From Platycnemis pennipes (Eukaryota > Arthropoda > Insecta > Odonata > Platycnemididae): a stretch of DNA of 64,000 nucleotides. The translations under genes and the position numbers were made by a program. This document shows positions 47,301 through 55,899 of this stretch, piece after piece. How positions within the stretch are numbered: the first letter of the stretch is position 1; each line of letters begins with the position of its first letter. Where the stretch lies: NCBI GenBank assembly GCA_933228895.1, contig OW121854.1:6017131-6081130 (forward strand), read 5' to 3'. The notes below the pieces were generated by a model. It worked only from the letters and a program-made list of their open reading frames with translations, had not been told where the DNA came from and did no database searches.

Positions 47301-50300
47301 ACCTAATCCTAAGCTTAAAAATGAAAAATATGTTCCATAGTATCGGGCTCATACTAGGTAGAAGTTGAATTTCGTATATAAAATACTAACTTTGTTTCCT
47401 TCCAAACATTTATTTTCTTGGTACGACATGTTTCAACACATCAGTGTAATCATCAGGTATCTGATGATGACACCAATGAGTTGAAACATGTCGTACCAAG
47501 AAAATAAATCTGTGGAAGGAAACAAAGTTAGTATTTCATTTATAAAAAATACATTTTTTCTGGAAAGAAGGAGAAAAGTTCAAATTTTAAAGGTAGCCTT
47601 ACATAGGCTTTAGAGACAAAAAATAACTATGTAGTATAAACATTTTAAAATGTACCAACAGACCAAATAAGGGAACACCATAGTCACATTTACAATCACA
47701 GTGAATAACCGACCAATCACATTGATCACGTAACTAAACCAGCCTTTCGAGTAATGCTTGAGACGGCATTAAGGATGGAAATCACTGTATAAATAAAATA
47801 AAACTTTGTTCTATTCCGTAAAATATAATTAAATACTGCTCAATCAGTTTTGGCCTTCTTGGGTCATTTACAAGAGCTGAATGACAGAATTCTAACTTGA
47901 GGGAAACATATAAGTGGGGAGCACAGGGAGAGAGGAGAAAGAACTAATTCCAATGGGGAAAAGGAGTGAGGAATCACTAAGAAGAAGGGGGGTCGCAAGG
48001 CAAGGCCAAGGGGGGGGGGGAGGATACAGCCGAATCACTGATCAAAAGCAAATTATCTGACTATGGGGATGGTGGTGGGGATAACAGGCACTGAATAGCA
48101 CAGGGTGAGGTTGGAAGGGACCAGATCATTTAAAACATCCTTATATATATAAAAATATGATAAACTTTCAAAATGTTCCATAATATTTTGTTTAATGAAA
48201 AAATGTTATTCTACTAATTAGTGGAATAAATTAATTTACCCCCAAGGTCAATATTACACTAAAAATTTAACTTTTTCTTTATATTTGGTACTTCTCACCG
48301 TATGCCAGAAAAAAGTAAAAAAAATTAATGCACTTAAAAATTTGCTTATGCAAAAAAATAATGGTGAATTTTTGTACCTTTGGCAGTTTAAGAGTCTTGG
48401 GTGCTGAAATAATAGTAGAATGAATTTTTATTTGGCTATATTTAGTTCCATTTTTAGTCATAACTCAAGATATAGAGGTTTTACGATAGTTTATATAGGT
48501 AATAATTATGTAAGTTTACAATATTTTTGGAAAGATCAGTGTTCATATATTTTGCCATTTTATAGGTGAAATCATGAAAATATTTTAAATCATAGGTACA
48601 TTTTACACATGCAATTTTCCTCTTTATTTATATCTATTTGGCGTTGCACCTCTGAAAGCTTATTTTACTTTGATATTCTACAAAAAAATTGTCAGTATAA
48701 CACAGTTGTTGTATAGGTACGATGCTAATTGGCATCATCCTTGTATTACACTGGGAGAAAGTCATTTGGCATTTGGGCAACCCTAGGCAAACCAGTTTAG
48801 AGTTGATACTGTGTCATATTATTTGAAATATTCTATGTATCTGCAGCAATATGATGAAGAACAGTATTGACTATGCAGTTCCTGGAAGATAATATGAATC
48901 ACTGAAACAGAAGTAGCAAATTATGGTTGATACCTAGAATATGAAAGACTTTGTTTGTTCCGAGCTCTCTCAACTGACCTTTTACTTACCTTATAATATA
49001 ATAATCGGTGGTTTGATTTTTCCTTCCTCTTTTCTGGCAATAAGAACTTTCCTGCACCCAATGCTTATAATGCCGTGAAAGAGAGTTGTCAGCCCAAGGA
49101 GATTGGAAGGAAAACTTTGGTAAAGAGACCAATGGATTCTGAAGAAGAAAACTGGAAAATTCAATTCGCTCAGAGTATTCGAGAAAAGTTGCATTTTAAA
49201 AGAAGGAACACAAAGCACATTGTGGTACAACCCTTCATATCATCAATCCCAGTGAGTTCTTATCTCTTTTTTCACCCAAAGTAGCATTTTGCATTATTTC
49301 TGATAAGTACCGTAAGAAATGGGGTCGTTTACCATATTTTTTTTATTGCCGAATCTGATAGAGTTTGTAAAATAAAAAGACCCGTATTTTTCCGTTTTTT
49401 GATCCGTCAATTATTTTCCGAGTTATTAGAGGCGAAAACCTGATGTTTTTAACCCTTTCGGAACAGTGGGCGTGGTGCAATCTCTGACGTATATCGACTT
49501 CGTCCAATCACAACTGAGCACGCGAAGCTACTTCGCCTTATCGCAATGGGGGGCACAGAGCTGACTCTCCCAATAGGAGCGATTTCAACAGCATCTGTGC
49601 GAGCAGACCTTCCGAGAATCCCCCTCCACTCCCTCCCCATCCCATTAGAGCAGTCAAGGATGGGAGGAAAATGACGTCAGTGTTATCAGAGCGGCCTTGT
49701 CGGTGGGCGTCACCTTTTGCTTATTTAAATTTTTGATTTCATAGTGAATGGTTGTGGTTAGAAGTTTAATTTTTTCACTAAAATTATTTTTCGTTTCCAA
49801 CTAACGATTTCGTGTACAAAATTGCGATTTCGGTTCCGAGTAAACGGCCCCATTGCCTCGTGCTATACTAAGCTGTGATATTGTTTTTAGTTAACATCCT
49901 CAGCTATCGCATCCTAGTTCTATTTCCAAGGTACTTTAATGTCTCTTGCAGTATCATAACATAAATTAATATCATCTTGTAAAAATGAGATGAGTTGAGA
50001 ACCCTCGAGAAGTGTCTGAGATTAATGCATAGGTTGTTAATGTAGATTCACAGATGGTTGCAGCTGAACAGGAGATAATGAATGCTGGATTCGAAGTTGA
50101 ATTGGTGTTTACTTTGGGGAAAAATATTGCTTAAATAATTACCATTGTTTTATGAAAGAATTACAAACTCTTCTTTTGACTTCTTGATTCATTAACAAGG
50201 GTCCAATACAACTGTCTTCAGTATCTTCTTAAATAACAAAAATTGCTTTGAATCTCATTCCAATGTGATTCTACAGGGTTTGCCTGACCAGAGGGCATTC

Positions 50301-53300
50301 TCAGTCAATAGCATTTTCATTAAATTGGCACCCTAAGATTATTTTTTGTTCTTTCAGTGCTATTGTTCATAACATTGTTTTCTTAATAATATTCCATTAA
50401 AATTCCTCTGTTTCATCCTTTAACCGAGAAATCTTGCTTTAAAACATAAGAGTTTTTTGAAGCACATAATAGTGATTCTATTAATAACTTTGAATATCCC
50501 ATGAAATGGCAATGTTCTAGGTATTTAAAAAATAGGACATTAAAACTAGAACCGTGGCATTTTGGTTATACCTAAAACCCCGGTCCGGTCACTTTTGACC
50601 CATCCACCTTCCTCTTTTGCGATAATCAGGTAAAGGATAAAGAAAGTGAATTCTGAGTATTTAGCCATGCAAGTATGTATACCAGATTTTTATTTGAAAA
50701 ATAACAGGTAAATAGATTTCTTACATCAAGTTAATGTTTAAAAGGCAAAAAAAAATTCATAAAACATTTTTATTGCGCTTGCACACAAGCAGTGCCTGTA
50801 CCCACTGATTAATGTCACATGCCGAACACACACAATAATCTCATGATGTGCGTTTTCTGCAAATTTTTTTCTGACATGCATTACACGCACAAATGTTTTG
50901 TTTCCTGTGCAATTAACCTTAACCTGACATCATGTGTGCTTTTCCTATCTCTCAGGAACTTCATTTGGGATAGCTACGCAGGCATTTTTAATTTGGGTTG
51001 TTTTGTACTTCACAGCGAGCTCTTCTGCCAGCTGTAGAAGAAAATCTCTCTGTTTCATTTTGTTCTCATTCAGAGAATTGTAAAATATGAAAGCATTTAT
51101 TTCTGCCAAATACAACAAGTTATAAAACATGTGTACTAGCCAACATCTGGATGGTGCCTTGATGAAATATTTACGAGCCATTTGATCCAATATATCCACT
51201 CCATATTTGGAGCTATTATAAAATGTCTGGCTTCTTTCTGTTACTATTCCCAATTTTGACATCAGGATCCATACTGCTTAGAATGAAAACCTTGTTTTTC
51301 TTTCATCTTTCCCTGATAAATTGTCAAAGAGATGTCACCTTTCTTCAGTAACTTCAGTGCTGTATAAGTTACCTTTTGCCTCTTTGATGCATAGTGAAAC
51401 TTCCCTGCAAGCTCTGTTTATCGTACCGACCATACTTGTAACATTTTCTTTTTAAGTTTCACAGAGAGACAAGGAGGTGAAAAAATTGTCATATTTGACT
51501 TCCCTCCCCTTATTAAAAAGAAGGTTCATCAATTCCTTCACAAGAAAGTCACCAAGGCACTCACCCTTGGGTCTGTTATCTTCTCTTCCGAGGCATGGAA
51601 AGCATTCACAACATATTTGGACTCTTTGTCTACAGCCATCCAATACTCCTGCCCGTTCTTATCTGGTTCTGAGGCCATGAACTGAATAAATCTACATCGG
51701 CATTTAGATGGGAAAAACTGCTCATCAATGGTTATGCGTGGGCCTGGAATGTAGCTACACTGTGCATTTGCAGTAAGGTCATACCAAATCTCTGATACCA
51801 TTGCGAATTTATCTTCTTTCAGTCCTTTTGATCTTGTGGATTTAATGTCAAACCTCAAGAAATGCATTATGTATTTCTCTGAATCTATCACAATCCATCA
51901 TTGTCTTCACAAAAGAATTTCCCCACTTTGTAGACCAAAGTGATCCTAGTTCTAAGCCTTTAGCTTCAATGTCCCCACGGGCGTACAGTACAGTTAGGAA
52001 ATACTGTTGAACAGTAGGAATCTACAGATAGGAAAAACTGTCATCACCCTGACACAAGACGACGCGGAGGAATGCCCGAAAGCCATTACCAGTGTGCAGA
52101 TAGGAAAGCTTCTAACTCCGTAATTTTCAAAGACCAATCATCTGACTGCAATATCAAACTGCAATACATGATGTGCCTCAGTCTCGGTACATGACACAAT
52201 GTGGTTCAACATATTATCAGTGATCATAAGTCGCCAAGAACTGACACAAGTTTCATTCACATAATGTTTTGCATGCGGCCTAGAGCCAGAGCGATCTCTG
52301 AAAACATTGTGATACTCGCGCCTACCACCTGAAGCATGGCCCACTATCCCAACTCGCCTGGTCGTGCCATCTGGAGACACGATCTCTGCACCTGCAGACA
52401 GCTGAAATAAGGCTATCAACACGGGTCCTTCCTCGTTTCGCTGGTGGTGCGAACTCTCCCTCCATAATGTCATCAACTTGCGTGATACCTGGATTAATCG
52501 TGGTGGCCTCTAGTTCTGGTGAGTGAGTTAACCTACTCCCCTGGCCACAACCTCGTCCATGATTTTGAGTATGACCTGCCCTTGCATGACCTGGTTAGGT
52601 ATGCAGATAATAATTATTTTTAAAAGAAATCGTAATACAGCACAAGGCGTTGTTATACAGAAACGCAACTGAGATTTCCTAAGCACAAATATAATTACCA
52701 CTGTGGTAGATAAATAAATGAAAATAGCTCTGCAGGCATTGTAATGTATGCATTACAGAAAATACTTATAAATACTTACATGTTCCTCTGGGATTTTTTA
52801 GAACTCAAAGTGGTGTAGGATCATCTTCTGATGATGACTCTGAAGATAAGAATTGTTGCAATGGGGTCGTTTGTCATATTTTTTTTATTGCCGAATATGA
52901 TAGAGTTTGTAAAATAAAAAGACACGTATTTTTCCGTTTTTTGATCCGTCAATTATTTCTCGAGTTAATAGGCGGCGAAAAACTGATGTTATTAACCCTT
53001 TCAGAAAAGTGGGTGTGGTGCAACCTCTGACGTATAACAACTTCGTCCAATCACAACTGAGCCTGCAAAGCTACTTCGCCTTATCGCAATGGGGGGACAC
53101 AGCTGGCTCTCCCAATGGGAGCGATTTCAACAGCATCTGTGCGAGCAGACCTTCCGAGAACCCCCATCCACTCCCTTCGCTTCCAAGAAAAGCAGTCAAG
53201 GACGGGAGGAAAATGACGTCAATGTTATGAAAGCAGATTTTTCGGTGGTTGTCACCTTTTGCTTATTTTAATTTTTGATTTATGAGTGAATGGTTGTGAT

Positions 53301-55859
53301 TAGAAGATTAATTTTTCACTAAAATTCTTTTTTCGCTTCCATCTGACAATTTCGTTTACAAAATTGCAATTTCGGTTCCGAGTATACACCCCCATTCATC
53401 GTCAGATGAAAAAAAACGACAGCTCGCCATCAGATTCGGTTTCCCAAATCTCATTTAGGATTTCAGCAACTTCCTGCTGAATTAGGTATTTATGTACCTA
53501 TGGCCATAATCAAGGACAAGCTCCCACACTACATTCATTAGGAACAATTGCACTACTGACACCATATTACTCTGGTCAAGCAGCAACCAAGAGGCGTGCC
53601 ACTAGCGAAAGGGATTAAACTTCATGGCAAACAATTGAAACTATCTATAATTCCACACCCTTTTATTCTCTGACCAGTTGTCAACAACTAAGTTTCATTT
53701 TCCAGGTAGTTCATCACATTTCACTTCAGAGAATAGGTTTGGCTAACATTGTCTGGGTTGGTGAATCTCTTCCTGTCCTCCCTTCCCTTACTTCCCATCA
53801 CTCCTCCTCCCCTGATAGGGTAGTCCTCTCCCTGAAGTAGGGGCCAGCTAGTCGCTGAGCGAGCTGAACTCGGAATACTCTTCAAGCAGAAAAAAAACAC
53901 GAAGATATGCTAATGAACCCATATATACATGACAGTACTCTCAGTGGGCCAAAATTACCCAACCGCAGTTTTAGGTAAATCTTAATTTATGTCAGAGAGG
54001 TTTCCCCCTAGAAATGTGGGATAACTTATAGAAAGTAAACACACTAACAGATGAAAATTCATGGAATTTTCTTTCCTTTAAATAATTTTCTTGCCTTTCA
54101 AATACGAACCCAAAGGAAAAGAAAAAAAATTTCAAATGGGTCAAAAATGATGCGGTTCTAGTGTTAATTACCTTTAATTTTCATGAAGTTACATAGCTTT
54201 GCATCATTATGCAGATCTAAGTCATTCATCCATTTGATTTTTTTGCCAAATGCACAGATGTGGGTTAAAAATCATTTATTTTTTATTGCTCTACCTTTTT
54301 AGAGCTACAAAGATCTTATGAATTTAAAATCTCTCCAGATTTATGTCAAGATCTAGCATTTCATCAATTTTACCACCATTTTATGATTAATGTGTAAAAA
54401 TGCTGTGCAAGTATTTCAGCAAAACAGCTTTGCATTGACATCTTCTGGATTCTCTTCTCTGCATTTTCCATTTTGGACCTGAATAATCAGGCTGAAATAC
54501 TGATGGAACATTAATTAGCAAGAATTCATTTAAAATAGCAGAATGCCTCAAGTAAAATTCTATTTTTTGTTAAATTTTCCAACTGCTAAACCAATCTCCC
54601 AGCTTTCTCACTACAGTATTTATTTTACCCTTTCAAAGGATAGGTAGCTTCATCATTTTGTCTTCACATAGGATTAGTCTAGCATATGGATAGTAACTGA
54701 AGCGGAACATATTACTTTGATATTAATGCCTAGGTGGTTAGAAGAAAACTGGAAGACACCGGCATCAGAAGTGGGGGGCAGGAAAGGCCGAAACAGAATT
54801 TGCCCTTTCAGTAGAAGTGGGTACTTTCAGACACACATTCTCACACATTAATATGCTCTTTTATCAAAATTATAGTCTCTAACCCTTTCTATCTGCAAAA
54901 AGTGGGCCCTTTTCTGTGGTGCCGGGCCCTTTTCAAGATTCCCCCCCCCATCCCCCAGTGAAAATAGTTCTGACGCCCCTTTTAGAGCATTTGGCTAGGT
55001 ATTACTGATGGAATAAGTATCATTAAATATAAAATATTGAATCCAAAGGCAGAAATTATAATTTATGAAAGGAGGAGATTTTTGTGTTTGACTCTTCTTA
55101 TCTACTTAATGTGATTACTGATTTCCTGCAGGTTAGCATGAAAATGCTATATGTATTATCACCTCACCTTGAGAATGAACCAATTCTCAGAAGGAATATT
55201 AACACCTCCATTTTCCTGTATTCTCCACTTGGGTTCCTCACTCACCATTTCGCTCATGCACTTAGGATTCAGATTCTCAAAGTGATCAGTCATTAGGTTT
55301 ATGTTTGAGGTAAATACTGCTCTCAGCAAGGGGTCTTTCTTTGGTCCAGGTCTTTTGAGCAAATGCCATCAAGTACGTACACCACCTTTTTAGCTACTTT
55401 CCCATTTTTCCCAGATCCTAGTTCACTATTTCTAAATAGAATAAGTAATTGAATGAAAAATAAATATGGTATATGTACTGTCATTAAGCATTGTTAAGGT
55501 CATGGCTCATCAGTGGAATTGAATAAGATATAGGCAATTGGCATCATCCATTTCAATTATGCAAAACCATGAATGACCCCAGAGATGCACATATTACTCT
55601 TAGCTCTGGTGATCATTTCACGTGCTCAGGTGAACAGTAATGCTGAGCTAAATTGTCGGTGGGTATGTGTTTTTTACACAATATTTTTTATTTTCCTTGT
55701 ATCCCTAGAGGTTTAAAACTGAAGAAAGTGGACCTGGACCTGGAGAATATGACATAAATGATTCATCATTCGATATTGAAAGTGGACAATGCATGCCTGA
55801 CATAGCATTTTTACATCGATCAGCAAGATTTCAAAATACCGAGATATCACCAACTCCAG
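26199..55859 (+). CDS. STPG2: STPG2-like sperm-tail PG-rich repeat protein, seven exons, 3' incomplete
   Basis: Seven coding exons, each with AG acceptor and GT donor, splice in one frame to about 421 residues. The junction of exons 1 and 2 is phase 1; all later junctions are phase 0. Each exon holds one SHIPPO/PG-type repeat: VGPGTYNV, LPAPNKYN, DGPGPCDY, VGKGFCDY, EPGPGDYDI, FPAPNAYN and SGPGPGEYDI, with an eighth beginning at SPTPG at the window's last exon. The MYSLSKRFD start, the early VGPG repeat and the GYAPFLSMK ... MQNRSPRF run agree with vertebrate STPG2 (about 459 residues), so most of the protein is here. STPG/ODF3-family proteins associate with sperm-flagellar and axonemal microtubules; the exact role of STPG2 is poorly known. 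No membrane segment or signal peptide is visible. The introns are full of transposons. The final exon or exons lie past 55859 and probably beyond 64000. Confidence 0.87.
26941..27056 (+). CDS. STPG2: STPG2 exon 2
   Basis: Acceptor TTCTAG. Two bases complete the split Gly codon, then GYAPFLSMKPRDLSLNY and the repeat LPAPNKYNP; it ends RIK before donor GTATTC, phase 0. Confidence 0.87.
27108..27480 (-). mobile_element. RTE 3' fragment in intron 2
   Basis: The minus strand carries the RTE 3' end pattern (GATTGGTTTGACACGGCTGT on the + strand) and decayed copies of the GRP and WCYRRM regions, similar to the fragment at 310-845. No intact frame. Confidence 0.65.
27481..28054. other. unassigned repeat-like sequence with CTGAAGATG...GAAAC motif
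   Basis: At 27565-27590 the + strand reads CTGAAGATGGTGTTGTACAC followed by CGAAACCGG. The inner GGTGT/ACACC can pair. Such CTGAnGA-stem-GAAA blocks recur near the ends of retroelements including Penelope-like elements, but no reverse transcriptase is visible beside it. Confidence 0.35.
28055..28845 (+). pseudogene. RTE reverse transcriptase central fragment in intron 2
   Basis: This covers the fingers and palm of the RTE reverse transcriptase in shifted frames: MNKASGIEDITAELIKN-like, HFRTISLTTHASKIL, FLDEDQFGF, FVAFVDLEKALGNVDWN and KGVRQSCALSPVLFNVYIE. It retains the Cys and Val residues that the 2121-5119 copy lost, but has its own frameshifts. A short tandem duplication (AAGAAGAGGGCTGAG twice, 28341-28380) disrupts the frame. 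Both ends of the LINE are missing. Confidence 0.85.
28978..29277 (-). mobile_element. SINE family S1, internally deleted copy
   Basis: It matches the 332-bp S1 copies but is 300 bp long and bounded by a 10-bp duplication ACATTTACAA (28968-28977 and 29278-29287). The B-box region (GGGAATCGAACCCGGGCC on the + strand) is present, while the A-box region is replaced by a short unrelated or deleted stretch. Confidence 0.88.
29288..31850. other. intron 2 sequence, no recognisable feature
   Basis: Frames of 60-100 codons exist (for example 30099-30398 + and 29781-30023 minus), but none shows a known domain. I could not assign repeats in this stretch by eye. Confidence 0.4.
31855..32075 (-). pseudogene. 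possible LINE reverse-transcriptase C-terminal remnant
   Basis: The minus frame contains KLVVFIVGVLGGVKSSLIDS and ANALAGAMQKANLL. This weakly resembles the VVPVVIGALG ... LQKxALLGTA block at the C-terminus of some non-LTR reverse transcriptases. No other domain is nearby, so this is tentative. Confidence 0.3.
32632..32778 (+). CDS. STPG2: STPG2 exon 3
   Basis: Acceptor CTCAG, 49 codons from GGTSMQNRSPRFTYRK through the repeat MDGPGPCDYPPY to SGHSGQ, donor GTAAGT. Phase 0 at both ends. The Ser/Pro-rich tail is probably disordered. Confidence 0.9.
33340..33605 (-). pseudogene. RTE fragment in intron 3
   Basis: The + strand parallels 3085-3345 of the RTE at 2121 (ATAAACTGTGGATAATTATT, TTCTTCTCTATGAGCAGCCT, CATCCAGGAACTACTCTGC), covering the VDLEKAFDNVDW region in broken frame. 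Confidence 0.75.
34000..34280 (-). pseudogene. possible RTE/LINE C-terminal remnant in intron 3
   Basis: Minus-strand frames include TGWAISREYQRRISQHEC, which resembles the VHWLGHIERIPEE-type block near the C-terminus of RTE-like proteins after a frameshift. It ends about 95 bp before exon 4. Confidence 0.4.
34374..34544 (+). CDS. STPG2: STPG2 exon 4
   Basis: Acceptor TTTTCAG, 57 codons (LLQAAKRNKSTSATNAMPCC ... PVGKGFCDYQEKIEGHLGRK ... CTLH), donor GTAAGA, phase 0. The repeat here is degenerate (VGKGFCDY). Confidence 0.87.
34585..34880. mobile_element. TTAA-flanked MITE beside exon 4
   Basis: The ends CCCATT ... AATGGG are flanked by TTAA on both sides (34581-34584 and 34881-34884), 296 bp between them. 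The TTAA site suggests piggyBac-type mobilisation. Inside, a 40-bp unit starting GACCGGCGAA is repeated (about 34800 and 34847). It begins 40 bp after the exon 4 donor. Confidence 0.6.
34885..35735. other. AT-rich intron 4 sequence, nothing recognised
   Basis: Very AT-rich with no repeat or coding pattern identified. Confidence 0.45.
37215..37640 (+). mobile_element. CR1/L2-like LINE 3' end, third copy, nested
   Basis: The + strand ends with CCCCCTGCCACACACC, GCTTGCAGGGTATCG and a GATAGATGTAGATG tail, the reverse complement of the 3' terminus at 1478. It interrupts the RNase H LINE remnant. Confidence 0.65.
37823..38139. mobile_element. probable solo LTR, Gypsy-like
   Basis: A 317-bp insertion starting TGTGCC and ending TTTCA is flanked by GTAT (37819-37822 and 38140-38143). 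The host sequence on either side matches the uninterrupted LINE near 63906-63922, so the insertion boundaries are well supported. TG...CA ends and a 4-bp duplication fit a Gypsy LTR left by LTR-LTR recombination. No internal coding sequence remains. Confidence 0.65.
38409..38657 (+). repeat. left arm of foldback element
   Basis: Begins GCAGGGATGTGACCTGAAAA and ends CACAGTTATACGATA. It matches the reverse complement of 39690-39933 over about 245 bp with scattered differences, and similarity stops abruptly at both outer ends. Confidence 0.85.
38658..39530 (-). pseudogene. RTE 3' half inserted inside the foldback
   Basis: This is a 5'-truncated RTE. The minus frame 38683-39483 keeps the FADDIALIAETEKELNKM motif through to ADRRIEWRAASNQS (266 codons counting some upstream read-in), nearly identical in protein sequence to the 2121-5119 copy. 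Flanking TACGATA at 38651-38657 and 39531-39537 is a likely 7-bp target duplication (part may be microhomology). The endonuclease and the first half of the reverse transcriptase are absent. Confidence 0.9.
39690..39933 (-). repeat. right arm of foldback element
   Basis: The inverted counterpart of 38409-38657, ending CACATCCCTGC at 39933. Between the RTE and this arm, a shorter inverted pair (around 39598-39627 and 39664-39694, TACGATATATATTA...) suggests the arms once met in a hairpin. Confidence 0.8.
39934..40857. other. no recognisable feature
   Basis: Short frames only. The GC-moderate part up to about 40200 may be old repeat sequence. Confidence 0.35.
40858..41300 (+). pseudogene. RTE 3' terminal fragment in intron 4
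   Basis: The + strand frame 40955-41278 is the RTE C-terminus (WCYPRMMKIKWIDQVTNEEV, EGKLNGKNGKGRP, ADRRIEWRAASNQS), followed by the RTE 3' end and a GATGATGATGA tail. It is opposite in orientation to the foldback-embedded copy 1.3 kb upstream. It lacks everything before about the GSEAWT block. Confidence 0.87.
41301..41949. other. no recognisable feature
   Basis: Intron sequence without repeats or frames that I can assign. Confidence 0.4.
41954..42269. mobile_element. TTAA-flanked MITE beside exon 5
   Basis: Flanked by TTAA at 41950-41953 and 42270-42273. The ends CCCTTTTGCTGCAGGT and ACCTGGCAGAGAAAGGG are inverted matches with one indel. 316 bp, with no coding capacity. It ends 72 bp before the exon 5 acceptor. 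A short AT microsatellite lies inside (about 42155-42180). Confidence 0.65.
42342..42710 (+). CDS. STPG2: STPG2 exon 5
   Basis: Acceptor TTCCAG, 123 codons (GSLKFGRYRGVNFGKMTARG ... LVQNTLKE), donor GTGAGG, phase 0. It carries the clearest repeat, EPGPGDYDIGPSD, then a Trp/Cys/His-containing segment (KWWRLHCGRAVEQTALYRAL) and a Gly-rich stretch. This is the longest exon. I do not recognise a domain in its second half. Confidence 0.9.
43205..44010 (-). pseudogene. LINE reverse-transcriptase C-terminal remnant in intron 5
   Basis: Minus frames at 43764-43991 (WCQENKLVLNCDKTQLLLFN, TKFLGLSFDKTGHW), 43481-43783 (NSIFLAEAIYGIIFLGSYPT, LFLKLNTLTIPC) and 43217-43471 form the palm-thumb and C-terminus of a Jockey/CR1-type reverse transcriptase in three shifted frames. 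Confidence 0.75.
44491..44550 (+). repeat. 60-bp direct repeat, first copy
   Basis: Starts GAGTAGAGGCGAACGTGGCA and ends CCCCACCAGACT. It recurs at 45023-45082 with two differences by eye. The two copies are about 530 bp apart within the piggyBac remnant. Confidence 0.9.
45023..45082 (+). repeat. 60-bp direct repeat, second copy
   Basis: Repeats 44491-44550. The second copy runs directly into the transposase N-terminal sequence, so the first is probably a duplicate or the pair marks a tandem duplication with later insertion. Confidence 0.9.
46301..47380. other. no recognisable feature
   Basis: AT-rich intron sequence, short frames only. Confidence 0.4.
47381..47536. repeat. 156-bp near-perfect palindrome
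   Basis: Arms 47381-47437 and 47480-47536 are inverted copies (AAATACTAACTTTGTTTCCT ... against its complement) with about three mismatches. The 42-bp middle is itself largely palindromic around ATCATCAGGTATCTGATGAT. The right arm contains CTGATGATGACACC ... TTGAAAC, a motif of the kind also seen at 27565. Confidence 0.88.
47537..49044. other. no recognisable feature
   Basis: AT-rich intron sequence. A G-run (about 48010-48019) and purine-rich DNA from 47935 to 48060 are the only compositional features. Confidence 0.4.
49045..49251 (+). CDS. STPG2: STPG2 exon 6
   Basis: Acceptor CAATAAG, 69 codons from NFPAPNAYNAVKESCQPKEI through KRPMDSEEENWKIQF to QPFISSIP, donor GTGAGT, phase 0. The repeat is FPAPNAYN. 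Basic residues are frequent in the second half (KLHFKRRNTKH). Confidence 0.87.
49318..49854. mobile_element. MITE family M1, copy 1
   Basis: A 537-bp element with inverted ends AATGGGGTCGTTTAC and GTAAACGGCCCCATT. It is strongly similar along its length to 52859-53396, and its right half to 13378-13663. No coding capacity. It starts 66 bp after the exon 6 donor. I could not identify a target duplication. Confidence 0.88.
49855..50539. other. no recognisable feature
   Basis: Intron sequence between a MITE and a piggyBac element, with nothing assigned. Confidence 0.4.
50820..52480 (-). pseudogene. piggyBac transposase, decayed
   Basis: In minus-strand order: the N-terminal part (52476-52138; SSWRLMITDNMLNHIV, SCTETEAHH), a central part (51891-51538; YDLTANAQCSYIPG, ITIDEQFFP, CRFIQFMASEPDKNGQEYW), then in another frame KGECLGDFLVKELMN and YDNFFTSLSL (51643-51452), then STKGGVD-like YNSSKYGVDILDQM and the Trp/Asn-rich INAFIFYN block (51262-50945). 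A Cys-rich C-terminus follows (about 50830-50900). Catalytic Asp positions remain in IDEQ and YDNFF, but several frameshifts and stops separate the pieces, so it cannot be functional. Confidence 0.85.
52859..53396. mobile_element. MITE family M1, copy 2, nested in piggyBac
   Basis: About 537 bp, parallel to 49318-49854 with scattered differences. The left end reads AATGGGGTCGTTTGTC in a slightly altered context, and the right end is GTATACACCCCCATT. Its position inside the piggyBac element shows it moved after that element did. Confidence 0.88.
54168..55708. other. intron 6 sequence, nothing assigned
   Basis: Short frames only. A C-run flanked by GGGCCCTTTT and GACGCCCCTTTT (about 54900-54980) hints at a decayed repeat, but no second end was found. 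Confidence 0.4.
55709..55859 (+). CDS. STPG2: STPG2 exon 7, last visible
   Basis: Acceptor CCCTAG, then RFKTEESGPGPGEYDINDSS and IAFLHRSARFQNTEI, ending in SPTP plus the first base of a Gly codon before donor GTCAGT, phase 1. The end looks like the start of another PG repeat, so at least one more exon must follow. None is evident between 55860 and 64000. Confidence 0.88.
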
Positions 55860-55899
55860 GTCAGTGTTTACTTACATGAAGCATTATTTCATGAATTTA

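Larger units (their letters stand above)
50544..54163 (-). mobile_element. piggyBac-type transposon, both ends present
   Basis: The 3620-bp element lies between TTAA sites (50540-50543 and 54164-54167). The inverted ends are AACTAGAACCG at left and CGGTTCTAGTG at right, with TTTGACCCAT/ATGGGTCAAA further in. The minus strand carries a decayed transposase. An M1 MITE (52859-53396) is inserted in it. The TTAA target and the transposase family agree, so the assignment is firm. Confidence 0.9.

Noticed and set aside
47440..47500. Functional hammerhead ribozyme
   Set aside because: The core words exist, but helix II does not form and the similarity is explained by the palindrome; no proper cleavage-site context.
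54900..54980. hAT-like terminal repeat (GACGCCCCTTTT)
   Set aside because: Only one end seen; no matching inverted end or 8-bp duplication found nearby.
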